A stretch of 64,000 nucleotides of DNA from Acanthosepion esculentum (lineage: Eukaryota; Mollusca; Cephalopoda; Sepiida; Sepiidae), in contig OZ038479.1 in the NCBI GenBank assembly GCA_964036315.1, positions 55,621,246-55,685,245 on the forward strand, given 5' to 3'. The notes beneath the pieces are model-generated. The model saw only the letters and a program-made list of their open reading frames with translations, ran no database searches and had not been told where the DNA came from. The translations under genes were made by a program, and so were the position numbers. The first letter of the stretch is position 1. The number at the start of each line of letters is the position of its first letter. Positions 45,105-55,727 of this stretch are shown piece after piece.

Positions 45105-45240
45105 GGAAACAGCCTATCCATCTATTTACAAATGGAGGGAGAGATGGATTCATGCCTTTCTCAAAGATATTTGCATGTAAGTGAATGTAACAAACTTAGC
45201 TGGAATACCTCAATCTGAGTTGATGTCCATTGCTCTACCA
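45105..45240 (+). repeat. SINE-like repeat, copy 2
   Basis: 'ggagggagagatggattcat', 'gcctttctcaaagatatttg' and 'gtgaatgtaacaaact' follow the order seen at 28735-28800 and 51500-51560. The tail 'gttgatgtccattgctctaccatg' resembles a degraded tRNA-like or SINE end. Confidence 0.6.
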
Positions 45241-45299
45241 TGCCTCGATTTACACAAGAGGGTGCTGAAAAATTCTTGGTAATACACGCTTAGATAGCA

Positions 45300-46620
45300 A
45301 TAATGAAAAAAGAATATTTACTAATGGATTTGATAAATGATAGGTAAGAATTTATTCACTGCAATATTTAAGGTCTCTATATGAACACTAGATACAAATC
45401 AGTGGAGATACATTTTTAAAATGTTTTTCTCTTACAAATGCATTTGATAATTGATGGGTAAGAATTTATTCATCGCAATATTTAAAGTCTATACATATAC
45501 ACTACATAGAAATCAGCAGAGATACATTTTAAAAATGTTACAACACCAGTGAAACTTTGAAAATATATTAAACATATGAAAATAACATAAAAGGAGACTA
45601 CTATCTCATTATATGGAAAACTAAATCAGCGAACAGTGTTCAAATTCTGGTTGATAAAAGGATTTTAGAAAAAAGTGAAATATTAATGACACTGTTTCAT
45701 GTGAGAAATTCAGAAAAATTAAGAATGCTTTGTCAACCAACACAACAGGGCACTGAAAAATTCTTGGCCATGTTTTTATTTCATACTTGCATAAAAAAAT
45801 AACAAGAAATTTTTGAATATTTACTAAGGTATTTGATAACTGACAGGTAAGAATTTATTCACTTCAATGTTCATGGCTATACATGTACACCACATAAAAA
45901 TAGTTACATTTTCAAAATGTCACAACATTCGTGAAACTTTGAAAATATCCAAAAGGTATTAAATTTCTGAAAATAAGAACAAAAAGAGAGTAATGTCAGA
46001 TCCAATCAGACCATGGTGTTCTTTAATTCAGGCCAACTCATGGTACAACTGAGAGCTAGAACTTGAGGCCTATTTCAAATCTCATCATTCAAGAAGGAAT
46101 GATACATTTTAGTTTCAGTCTGGGTTTGTGGTAGTTCACTCAGTTTGAGAAATAATTTCAAGTTATTCTGTCCTTTCTTTTTAATTTCTTGACTAACTTT
46201 ATGAATGTATGCGTGGAAGAAGAATAGCATAAATATATGTATATCCATTACATACAAGCTTACAAAGTCATACGCAGCTAGTGCATGATATACACAAAGT
46301 TTTCTCAAAGATAACAAAAAAAATGATGGAATATTTAAAATGGATTTGATAGCTAATAGGTAAGAATTGATTCACTGCAATATTTAAAGTCTATTCATGT
46401 ACATTACATACAAAATCAGTGGAGTTACATTTTTAAAAATGTTTGAATATTTATAAATGCAATTGATGATTGATCAGTAAGAATTTATTCACTGTGATAT
46501 ATTAAAGTCTATACATATACAACACATTCAAAATGAGTAGAGTTATGTTTTAAAAATGTTACAAGACTGGTGAAACTTTGGAAAGATCAAAAAATCTATT
46601 AAACTGAAAATAATATCAAA
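45300..46620 (+). repeat. Repeat array downstream of zinc-finger gene 2
   Basis: A unit of about 110-120 bp recurs at about 45335, 45440, 45835, 46350 and 46465. Landmarks are 'ggtaagaatttattcactgc', 'aatatttaaagtctatacat', 'gtacactacatacaaatcag' and 'tacattttaaaaatgttaca'. Some pairs are adjacent; others are separated by 300-400 bp that also share 'ccagtgaaactttgaaaata'. No frame is maintained across units. Confidence 0.75.
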
Positions 46621-46954
46621 AAGACATAACTCTCCGATTCAATCTGATTAAAATTTACAATTGTACACGTCTCATATATTAGTTGTTTTTGACTGACCTC
46701 CAGGAAATTCATGCATATTATATTTTCCCTTGTAACATGCAGATTCTTACATTTTAGTTGGGATTACATAGATGTATTTACATACTTACATCAGATGAAT
46801 ATAGGATAAACAAATTGCTAAAAATATGGTTTGCATGTTTAAGTTTAAATGAGAAATTTGTAAAAAAATATAGATTAATATGAAAAGATTTGTCAGCGGG
46901 TTGGATTAGCATGTGCCTTTTTCATCTGTAAATTCCTTCAAAATTTTAATCATT

Positions 46955-47281
46955 ATACAGAAGAATATGGTTTCTCTCCAGTGTGTATTTGTAAAAGTGT
47001 TATTAAATTTAAAGCATATAAAAAAGATGCATTACAGATTTAATAAGAATTTTTTCTGTTCATTATGTGCAAAAATGATTTATTTTATTATATCTCCTAA
47101 TACTGACCCACACACTTCACGAGAATATGGCTTCTGACCAGTGTGTGGTCACATAGATCCCAACAATGACTTCTCTGGAAATACAGACACAACAAACTTC
47201 ACAAGCATATTGTTTTACATGGGTGACGGTTAGCATATGGCATACCAAATGTGACAAATGTTCAAATTAATATGGTCTCTA
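46955..47281 (-). pseudogene. Decayed zinc-finger tail beyond the stop of gene 2
   Basis: On the minus strand the array ends HT followed by two adjacent stops, TGA and TAG, where the linker would code G (GGA) and E (GAG), and then RPY. Farther along, finger relics are readable: HTGQKPYSREVCGSV at about 47090-47145 (a cysteine replaced), CEVCCVCISREV near 47165-47205, and HTGEKPYSS near 46965-46990. So at least three more fingers once existed. Confidence 0.8.
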
Positions 47282-47971
47282 TCAAGTGTGTCCTTGTCTA
47301 TGGCGCTCCAAATAATCCTTCCGTGAAAATGCAGATGCACAAACTTCACAGGAGTATGGTTTCTCTCCAGTGTGTGTTCGCATATGGCATACTAAATTTG
47401 ACTTCCGTGAAAATGAAAATGAACAAACTTCACAAGAATACGGTTTCTCTCCAGTGTGTGTTCTTATATGGATCTCCAAATATGACTTCAGGGAGAATGC
47501 AGATTTACAAACTTCACAAGAGTATGGTTTCTCTCCAGTGTGTGTTTGCATATGGCGGTCTAAATGTGATTTGCGTGAAAATGCAGACCCACAAACTTCA
47601 CAAGAATGTGGTTTCTCTCCGGTGTGAGTTTGCATATGGCGCTTCAAATGTGCCTTCAATGAAAATGCAGATCCACAATCATTGCAAGAATATGGTTTCT
47701 CTCCAGTGTGTGTTCGCATATGATACTCCAATGATGACATCTGTGAAAATGCAGATCCACAAACATCACAAGAATATGGTTTTTCTCCTGTGTGTGTTCG
47801 CATATGGCATACTAAAACAGCCTTCCATGAAAATTCTGATCCACAAATTTCACACGTATATCGTTTCACTCCCTTGTGTGTACGCTTATGTTTCATCAAA
47901 TGTGGTCTGCTTGAATATACAGATCCACAAAATTCACAAGAAAATTGTTTCTCTTCACTGTGTGTTTCCAT
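47282..47971 (-). CDS. C2H2 zinc-finger protein with 8 tandem fingers (gene 2)
   Basis: The open frame goes back to a TTG at 47992, but the first ATG is at 47971 and matches the ATG of gene 1 (METHSEEK here, METCIGEK there), so it is chosen; the product is 229 residues. Eight fingers follow, each C-x2-C-x12-H-x3-H, joined by TGEKPYSCE linkers. Finger 1 is CEFCGSVYSSRPHLMKHKRTH and finger 8 ends LERHRQGH. The linker after finger 1 is KGVKRYTCE, lacking TGEKP. No regulatory domain such as KRAB or BTB is coded in this exon. The leader exon starts after an acceptor at 48266-48268. A possible polyadenylation signal is the complement of TTTATT at 47079. A Krüppel-type nuclear DNA-binding role is known for the family; the targets are unknown. 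Gene 1 is an inverted paralogue. Confidence 0.85.
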   Translation of the reverse strand: METHSEEKQFSCEFCGSVYSSRPHLMKHKRTHKGVKRYTCEICGSEFSWKAVLVCHMRTHTGEKPYSCDVCGSAFSQMSSLEYHMRTHTGEKPYSCNDCGSAFSLKAHLKRHMQTHTGEKPHSCEVCGSAFSRKSHLDRHMQTHTGEKPYSCEVCKSAFSLKSYLEIHIRTHTGEKPYSCEVCSFSFSRKSNLVCHMRTHTGEKPYSCEVCASAFSRKDYLERHRQGHT

Positions 47972-48268
47972 ATGGCACTGAAAGATTTGCAAACTTTACA
48001 AAAATCTGGCTTCTAAGTTTTATTCAGATGTAACTGTGTTTTTGTAGAAAAGACAAACCACACATTTCAAAGTAAATTAGTTTTTTACAAATTAATGTTC
48101 ACTGTGATGCTTCTTAAAATGTAGATACACAATATTAACTTGAAGATTACTGCATATATTTCTCTGAATTTTGATAGAAAATCAAGAGTCTTTTTTCTTA
48201 TATTTAAATTCCAAATTATAACAGTTTTTATGTTTTTATCAAGATTTTCTGTACAGTTGAAACATCTG
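47972..48268 (-). other. Leader exon of zinc-finger gene 2 with splice acceptor
   Basis: Complement of 'aacatctgtgaagaaaaaga' gives a polypyrimidine tract and CAG acceptor at 48266-48268, with the exon starting at 48265. Just before the ATG the DNA still codes half a finger in another frame (FCKVCKSFS, then the frame changes to reach CHMETH), so part of this leader is former coding sequence. Gene 1 shows the same break. Confidence 0.65.
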
Positions 48269-48559
48269 TGAAGAAAAAGAATATAACACAGATTAATAGA
48301 GACAGCGAATAAAATATGAAATCAGTTTATATACATGTAGTTATTTACAAAGGTTAGTTTGGCAGAGTACAGAGACACAAAAATCAAGCAGCCAGCAAAG
48401 CTCAAATTCATTGCTCTAGCCAACAGTTTATGAAAGAAGATTGTTTAAGCACTAAACTTTTTCCAATATATAAATTAAAGAAACTAAACTTCTCTTCATT
48501 AATCATCTGAGAGGCCCTCCTCTGCCTTCCATCAGCATGACTGATGCTAACTTCCACAA

Positions 48560-49225
48560 AAGTGACTTGTCGCGCTGACATGAAGTGGAAAGACTATATT
48601 CAATCCATTGCTAGGTCAGCTGCTAAGAAAGTTGGTTCACTGTGTTATGTGAGACAACCTTTCACTCCAGAATCTATCTTACATATCTAAGTCTACCATT
48701 TATTCATGTTTAGAATATTGTTGCTCAGTATGGTCTGGTGCCCCTGCTATTTAGCTTGAGCTCCTTGATAAAATCCAAAGAAGAATCAGCCATATTATTG
48801 GTCCTGGTCTAGTGCCTTGGCTTCAGTCACTTTCCCACTGCCTTAAGGTTGCTTCTCTGTGCCTTTTCTATAAATGCTTTCATGGTAACTGGTCAAATGA
48901 GTTCTTTGCTATTGTGCCTAGACTTGATTTGAATTTAAGTGCAGTACTAGACTGGTGTCAAGATCTCATCATTTTACAGTTGAGCTGGCTTGATGTAACC
49001 ATAACTTCTATGCTAGCAGTTTCTTTTCTCATACTTCTTGCTTGTGGAACTCACTCCCAGCTCCATGCTTTCCAGCTAACTTTAATCTGCAAAAATTTAA
49101 ATGCAATGTCAGTCACTATCTACTATCTTCCTAATTACTCTTTCCTCTTCCTGCTCAGTATGAATGTTTCTGTTCCTAATTCTTCCATGCCCTGTAACCC
49201 CTGTTTTCTATTTCCATGGATATAA
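48560..49225 (+). mobile_element. 3' end of a non-LTR retrotransposon (RTE/CR1/jockey-like)
   Basis: In shifting plus-strand frames the C-terminal end of a LINE polyprotein is seen: DMKWKDYIQSIARSAAKKVG, LCYVRQPFTPE, IYSCLEYCCSVWSGAPA, LLDKIQRRISHIIG, then LQSLSHCLKVASLCLFYKCF. Farther on come degenerate pieces of the usual 'FFPRTARLWNSLP..F....LQ.FK..V' end: 'SFLILLACGTHSQLHAFQLT' and 'LQKFKCNVSHYLL'-like residues in another frame. There are several frameshifts and a stop, so it is inactive. It may belong to the same family as the minus-strand RT relic at 7840-8470. Confidence 0.85.
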
Positions 49226-49639
49226 ATACAGTTGAAAATGTGTTTGCTAAGTTTTTGCTGCAGTCAGTTGCCCACTAAGCTGATGGACAGTTAAAATTTG
49301 AAACCTGTTTTTCTTGGAGAATGCATAGTTTCTGAGAACAAATGTTTTTGGTAGTATGAAATGAAAGGATCCTGACATCTACAAAACTGGCCAAGAGATA
49401 TCCATGAATGAAAAGAAGGAAACCTCAAAACCCTTCTTCCAAAAGTCTACTTTAAGAAGATGTCCTTCACTAGAGGAATAAAAATAATATTGCTTCAGTT
49501 TTCATAAAGTGTAATGTGATTGAGTAAAATCCAATGGCATAATTTATAATTATTTCTGAAAAAAATAAATTTCCACTTCTCTTTATTTCATGCAGATTGA
49601 TAATTTTATAAGTGGAATTCAATGAATGTCTAACTGCTT
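49226..49639. other. No gene recognised
   Basis: Nothing was identified here beyond the edge of the duplicated flank that follows. Confidence 0.35.
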
Positions 49640-50240
49640 CTTGTTTAATAGTAACACTGGAATAAGAAAAAAAGTATTCTGAAGTGGAAATAAGAGAAAT
49701 GAAGAAAGTACAGAGTGACATATTGCTTCTGTAGAATACATTTATGTTTGACAAATCTCTTGCCAGATTTTTCAACAAATATCTAAAGTAGAATAGAAAA
49801 ATCATTAAGTTTATCTTAAATAATTTCCACTTCAGTTGAAAAGAATACACAATATAAAAGGACTATAGTTTTGATGAAAAGTGTTCAAATACCTAAACTG
49901 AGATTATTCCTTCAGCTTATAAGCATCAGTCAAAGCATTTAGGAACAAAATCCAGTAATAGATAAACAGAGACAGCAAATAATGGAATGAGACAAAAGAA
50001 GTCTGAAGTGAAAATAAGCAAAATGAATAAAGTATAGAATAACATATTGCTTCTGTAGAATTCTTTTCTATTTGACAAAAATCTTGTTAAATTTTTCAAC
50101 AGATATTAAAAAAAATGGAAACATTAATTAGTTAGCCTTAAATAATTTCCTTTTCATTTATGCAAGAGTTATATATAATATAAAAGGACAATGGTAATAT
50201 TTCTGAAAATTGCTCAAATATCTTTCAGAAATTGTTCTTT
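49640..50240. repeat. Tandem duplication of about 330 bp in the upstream flank of gene 2
   Basis: Two units start near 49650 and 49985. Shared words are 'aagt.tgaagtg.aaataag', 'aaatgaa.aaagta.agaata', 'acatattgcttctgtagaat', 'tttttcaaca.atat' and 'ataatatAaaaggac'. Only one corresponding unit is seen in the homologous flank of gene 1 (about 19900-20040). Confidence 0.7.
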
Positions 50241-50930
50241 TCACTTATAAAGTTTTGACAAAATACATACAGACAATAGTATGACAATTATGATATAATT
50301 ATGGTTATTAAAACTAGTAAAAATAACATTCATTTTGTTATTAACTGAAACACCTCCAAACATCATGCACACTTAAAATGAAAACCCTATGCTCACATTT
50401 TAAAAGAATATTAAGTACATTACACAAGGGACAGAATTCAGAATTTTAATTTTTAATTTCATTTTTGATCTTCCATAGAATAAGAAAGATCAAACAGTTC
50501 TAGACAAAATCAGTTTTATCAGAATACAAGCATATAACAGTATGGCAATTATTATAAAACATAATAGGATAAAGAATTTTGAAACCAAGAAAAAGACTGC
50601 TATACAAAAGTATGAAATTTAATGCATGACAACCAAGTGTTTTTTCTTTTCATTTTAATTTAAAGAAGACAGAACAAAGAATCAATTAAAATTATCAAGT
50701 AATAAAATATGTTTGTTCTATCGCAAGTTGTCTAAAGATGGTTTAATTCAAGCTGGTAATTATTAGTTTGTTGATATGAACCAAATATTTCAGCACAAAA
50801 AAGAAGCAAAGACTTGCATAAAATTTCATTTTTTGTCAAATATGAATAAACATGCTTACAATAAGACAGTTTTTCCCCATGACACATTTTTTTAATACCT
50901 TTACCCTTCAGCAAGAGATAGGAGCAAACA
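50241..50930. other. AT-rich, no gene recognised
   Basis: Phrases such as 'taacagtatggcaattat' and 'caaaatcagttttatc' also occur near 40035-40080, showing further duplication between these flanks. No coding potential. Confidence 0.4.
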
Positions 50931-50933
50931 ATG

Positions 50934-51317
50934 CTACTTCACAGTAGGGTGAGCGATACAACTTTTGGAATTAAATGGGAAAGACTTCACAAGACATTGA
51001 GTTTCAGCTGGTTTTTCTATCACTTTTATTGACATGAGACAGTTGGCAAAGACCTGAATCTGGATAAATTGCAGAGAGGACTGTATCTGAATACACCAAG
51101 CTGTCCTGCAGCTAACAGAAAAAAATGTGAATGTAACTAGTTTTGACAGAAATGTCCACATGTGACTCCGGTGCCTCTTTTGCATCCATACTGATGCACA
51201 TTTGCCACGCAGTCTAAAAGGACAAAGCCAGCCTGAAGACAAATCTGTTAAAGGCTTTCTTGCACAAGACATACCTACTACACTAATGCTTCTACTATGT
51301 GATGGCCCAACAACCAT
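50934..51317 (-). other. 127-codon minus-strand frame, unassigned
   Basis: The frame is open for 127 codons in a less AT-rich island. Residues such as GWLCPFRLRGKCASVWMQKRHRSHMW do not match a family I know. There is no start context, splice signal or duplicate in the window. It might be a decayed processed pseudogene or chance. Confidence 0.2.
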
Positions 51318-51479
51318 TAGAGTCTTGTGCTTGTGTAATTGACTGACAACTTGTCAACCCCTTTGTGTTATTTAAAGCCAACACATACTTTTGGATTCTA
51401 AGTAGAATACTTTCTTTTCCTTTTTTTTTTGCAAGTGAATATTGTATTAACAATTTTTCAGAGGAAACAACAATTTTTC

Positions 51480-51650
51480 CAGATACAAATTTAACTCATA
51501 ATTGGGAGAAAGGGCAAGAAGTGACAGATTCATACTTTTCCTAAGGGTATTTGTGCCTAAGTGAATATAATGGACTCAACTTGAATTTGAAGTAGGCTAT
51601 CTGATTTCTCATTTAGAGCTTTCATCCATTATACCAACCACTCATCACAG
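51480..51650 (+). repeat. SINE-like repeat, copy 3
   Basis: 'gacagattcatacttttcct', 'aagggtatttgtgcctaagt' and 'gaatataatggactcaactt' follow the order of copies 1 and 2, and the tail 'tctgatttctcatttagagc' matches the tail of copy 1. Confidence 0.6.
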
Positions 51651-51659
51651 TGTTTGCGT

Positions 51660-52520
51660 AAACACCTAATCTAAACACAACAAAAAATCATTATGAATCA
51701 ATAAAAGAAACTTATCTTCTACAAATCCTAAGAATTTAACATGAAGATATTTAGAATGTTTCATTTGTTTTTAATTTTTATTGGTGATGCTAGATTAAAG
51801 ATGGCATTCAGCATAGGTGTCACCAACAGTAACATTTAGACGATCTGGCTAGAAATGATAGGAAACTGTCAAATTGGTAATATTTAACAATTGATCAAGT
51901 GCCATGCACAGGAGTGCATTGATTTTGTCTCTTTATGGGTTATCATACACATAAATTGTGATTTATACACCACTGAGAAAAACTTTACTTTGAATATATT
52001 TGTACTTTGGTTTAGTTTTGCATTGTTAAGAGAAATATGTATTATGAAATATGTTGAAATTTTAATAACATCTGTGATACATATATTAACAAAAAAGATG
52101 AATATTTGAAATCATTAGCACTCTATTTTAAAAATTGATACTTTCATTTACTTACTAAAATCGCTTAAAAATAAATTTTCATATATTCTTTGAGATTAAA
52201 TTTGGGTCTTATTTTCCACACTAATTTTTGGCCACCTGTTGTTGCAAGAAAAACAAAATTTTTAACTAAAATTTTGAAAGTTCTAAAAAGGATTAAAAAA
52301 TAATAAAAAATATCCTTTGCTATTTCCTCTTAATAACAACAGATTTTGGCAATAAAACTGTTTTTTATTAAGTTTGGGGCATTTTTTCATCACATACTTA
52401 TTTTTTATTGCATCTTTAGACATACTTAATTTTATCATGCTGTAGATGAATTAAAATAAAAAAATAAGAATTGCAAAGAGAAATAACAAAATACTACTAA
52501 TTTCCTTTAGTACAGTACTA
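51660..52520. other. AT-rich, partly R1-like, no gene
   Basis: From about 52140 there are R1-like words ('aactaaaattttgaaagttc', 'atttcctcttaataacaaca'). No coding potential was seen. Confidence 0.4.
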
Positions 52521-52523
52521 ATT

Positions 52524-53527
52524 ACTCTTTAGGGCTTTTATTTTTGCAAAACAGATGTAGAGAAGTTAATTTGATTTTTCAATTTCAACTAGGAAGGGTA
52601 CCTACAAGTATTAGTATCATCTTATGAAATTTAATTTATATGATTTTATTTTTATATTAATCTCAGTTATGACATTTTTCCATAAATGAAATATCAAAAT
52701 TAATAATAAAATGAATGGAAATACAAATAACACAGTAAAATGTAATAAATGTACATAAAATTATAGTATTTTATGTACACTTCTGATAAAATTTCATAAG
52801 AAAGGTACCTATAAATTAATTAGATACCTTTCTTATGAAATTTAATCTCACTCTCAACAGTCTTATTTTAATTTCTTTATAATATATTTTCCATAAAGCA
52901 TTGTAAATGTAAAGGTGAAAGCTAAGTACAAAAAATAATTAGCGCACTGAAAGTTTTCCTTAAAAATAATGAGGTAAATAATTTGTTTGCTTAAATCTAA
53001 ATAATTATATCACTTCGGTCCTCCCGTACGATAACTTTTCCTCATGTAAGCTGTCAATACGTGATGAAATCATCACCTGTCGAGTGATGTGAAATGTTAT
53101 GACCTGCTTTGTTTTATTTTTAAACTACTTCTTTTTGGCGTAGAAACTAAGTAATGCTTGTTTCAAAATAATTTAAATAAACATTATCATTTCTAATTTT
53201 CTTAAAATAAGTTTTGAAAAAAATTATAGTTGATTTTTAAAAGAATTTGAAACTGAGATTTTCATTTTTTTTATAAAATGGAAAAAATGGTTGACATGAT
53301 TATCTATCAATTCTGCTGACTAAACAAAAAAAAATTTTTAACAAAAATTTAGGACATGCTAGGAACGAATAAAAAATGTAAAAAAAAACAAAAAACCCCA
53401 AAATACTTTGATCTTTTCTCTTAATACTAACATAAACATTTAGATGATAAAATTTTCTTTTCATGAAGTGTGGCGTCTTTTTCATCAGGCTATGCTCTCT
53501 TTTTTTAGCAATCTCATGGAGGTACCT
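52524..53527 (+). repeat. Second copy of the about 1 kb repeat at 16352-17324
   Basis: The first 330 bases differ from the 16.4 kb copy at only a handful of positions. The rest is more diverged, with the same end 'tctcatggaggtacct'. Both palindromes are retained. Unlike the first copy it is not part of a fold-back with a Penelope element; no left arm is seen nearby. Confidence 0.85.
52791..52841 (+). repeat. Hairpin copy (same as 16611-16661)
   Basis: Same arms atttcataagaaaggtacct and agatacctttcttatgaaat around ataaattaatt, with no change from the first copy. Confidence 0.85.
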
Positions 53528-54075
53528 ACATGAAAGCAATTAAAAGCTTTTCTAATGTCTTGCATTTTTTATTTTACGATTCAGAGCAATTTTTGTTACA
53601 GGGGGTTGTTCTTTTTACAAAAAATTGATGATTTAAATTCTCCAAGGACTTCTGAGTATAAAAAGTATAACACAACTTTCTCGAAATTTCATAAAAAATT
53701 AAATAAGTGGAGATAACTGATACAAAAAAAAATGATTTTCGAAAAAATGAATAATTTATTTGTGAATAAGTCCTCAAAGTTTCATTTAAAATCCGACAAT
53801 TATTTGATTTTTACAAGAATTTCCAAATTAGTGTTTATTTTTTCACAGCAAAAAAAAAAGTCGCTAAAATTTCCTTTACTAATCTTTTGTCACACTGCTG
53901 ACGCAAGAGAAACAAAATTTTTTGCCAACATTTCGAAGGTTCTAAAAAGGATAAAAATATCCTTAGGTCTTTCTTCTTCTAAATAATAAAAAGGATTTTG
54001 ACAATAAAATTTTGTTTTTATTAAATTTGGGGCATTTCTTTCATCATGATATGCTCATTTTTTTAGCGAATCAAT
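53528..54075. repeat. R1 repeat, copy
   Basis: Shares 'attgatgatttaaattctcc', 'gtgaataagtcctcaaagtt', 'aaaatccgacaattatttga' and 'ttctaaaaaggataaaa' with other R1 segments. Ends near 'gatatgctcatttttttagc', like the fold-back arms. Confidence 0.55.
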
Positions 54076-54099
54076 GGATTGAGCTACTTCAAAATATCT

Positions 54100-54560
54100 A
54101 CTATGGTAAAAAAAAGAAAAGATCACAATTGAATTTATTTTTTTTACTTTAACATAAACAGTAAATAAAAAAGGAATGAAAACCGGTGAGGCAAGTCAAT
54201 AAATAACGATTTCTTTTTTCAAAATTATTTCGATTTTTCCACTTACCTTTTAGAACGCCTAAGAAAATGCAATGAGAAAAAACAAAAACATGATGATTTC
54301 TTCACGCTCAAATTATTTTCTTTAGATTTCTGTTAATCTACCCGATTTGCCAGTTGCTCGTTCATTTCATATAATAAAATCGACGTTGAAATGAATAACA
54401 CAAAGAAAGAAGCAAGAAATGGGGAAACAAAATATGAACGGGGAATTAGTTTTTTTGTTTGAGAATAAATATTTCGATTGATAATGTAAGCAAAGCTGAA
54501 CTCTATAAAACGGTGTTAGGCAAGATTTGGTTCCTTATCTTTAAAATCCTAGGATAACTT
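54100..54560 (+). repeat. R2 repeat, copy
   Basis: Contains 'tttttccacttaccttttag' (about 54233) and 'ggcaagatttggttccttat' (about 54518) in the R2 order. Confidence 0.6.
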
Positions 54561-54581
54561 GGCATCTACAGAGTATTATTA

Positions 54582-54955
54582 CAGTGAGCCCCGCCTATTC
54601 GCATTTCAGCATTTGCGACTTTTTCTTTTTAGAACATATGTACTTGTTATTCGCGGAAACCCCGAATATTCGCCTGTTTTTCTAAAGAACATATGTACAA
54701 ATTATTCGCCGAGAACTTCCTCGATTCGTGTATTTTTCAATAGAACATATTTAAAATATTATTGTATTATTTTCCTGTCATTTAAGTGACTTAAACAGTC
54801 CATTTTTATGGTAAAAACTGGCAGAATTGTACATCTTCCATTAAAAAAACAAACGCAAAAACATGCGTAGTGCTTGGGCTGTGTTCTTTGTTAAGGGCTG
54901 CGGCTGGGGTCTTAAAAGTGGATTATGCTAAGTCTGGGGGCATCATCACAGTTGT
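54582..54955 (+). mobile_element. Tigger end fragment
   Basis: Starts with TA then CAGTGAGCCCCGCCTATTCG and continues homologous to the complement of 35043 down to about 34680: 'cgaatattcgcctgtttttc', 'atttttatggtaaaaa', 'gcttgggctgtgttctttgt'. No opposite terminal repeat and no transposase are present. It is a truncated copy of the same family as 33440-35043. Confidence 0.88.
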
Positions 54956-55727
54956 GTTTTTAGAAAATGTTTTAAACTTTTTGTCTTTTTTACACATATT
55001 TTATAAAGTATTTTCAATGGTTGTATCTTTCTTTATGTATGCGTAATTAAAAATGGTTATGTATGAAAGAAAATTTAAGTGTATGGTTATTCTGGTGGGG
55101 GAGTGTAGTTAAGAAGAGGCAAGACCCCCCCCCCCATATTTTTAAATAAGTATTTAATTAATTGCTTTCAAGGAAATAAAATCGCTGAGTTAAAGTTAAG
55201 TTCTTGTATCTTCTTTTCAAATTATTAATTATTTTAATACAAAAAAGTAGTAAATTAAGTTTTCGATAGCCATTTATTTTTAAAGAAGCAAAAAAAAAAA
55301 TATATATCACCTCATTTCTATTTTTTTTTTAAATATAGAGAGAGGAGGAGGGCTTAGTCCCCAAATTCCCACTTTTATTTCACAGTTACCGAATTTTCCT
55401 ACCTTGTCAAACTTACAGAATCTTCCGTTCAATGACCGAATTTTGCGGGCACAAAAAAAAAAAAAAGAAATGTCCAAAAGGATAAAAAATAAAAATTAAA
55501 AATAAAACGTTGTTATCGTCAACAAATGCAAAAAATATTTTTTAGAACCTTGGAAATTTTGGTTAAAATATTTTTTTCTTCTTTACCTTTTTTTTTTTTT
55601 AGATGTCTAAACGGGATCTTAAATTTGTACGAGAAATTTGGACGTTTTTTTTTGTTTTCGTTTTTTTAATATATTACATTACCTTTCTGCTGAGGTAATA
55701 ATTTACTTTTTAAGCCCCGCGCTAAGT
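54956..55727. other. No gene recognised
   Basis: AT-rich with homopolymer runs, including C at 55126-55135. Nothing assigned. Confidence 0.4.

Noticed and set aside
45300..46620. CRISPR-like array
   Set aside because: Units are long, diverged and unevenly spaced in evident animal DNA; no spacer-repeat regularity.
47251..48033. 260-codon plus-strand frame across zinc-finger gene 2
   Set aside because: It is the longest frame there, but its repetitive residues ([13 protein letters not shown]) are the antisense of [10 protein letters not shown] linkers. The minus strand codes true fingers.
49470..49850. 126-codon minus frame
   Set aside because: It lies in a tandemly duplicated AT-rich flank and is rich in F, L, I and S; no motif.
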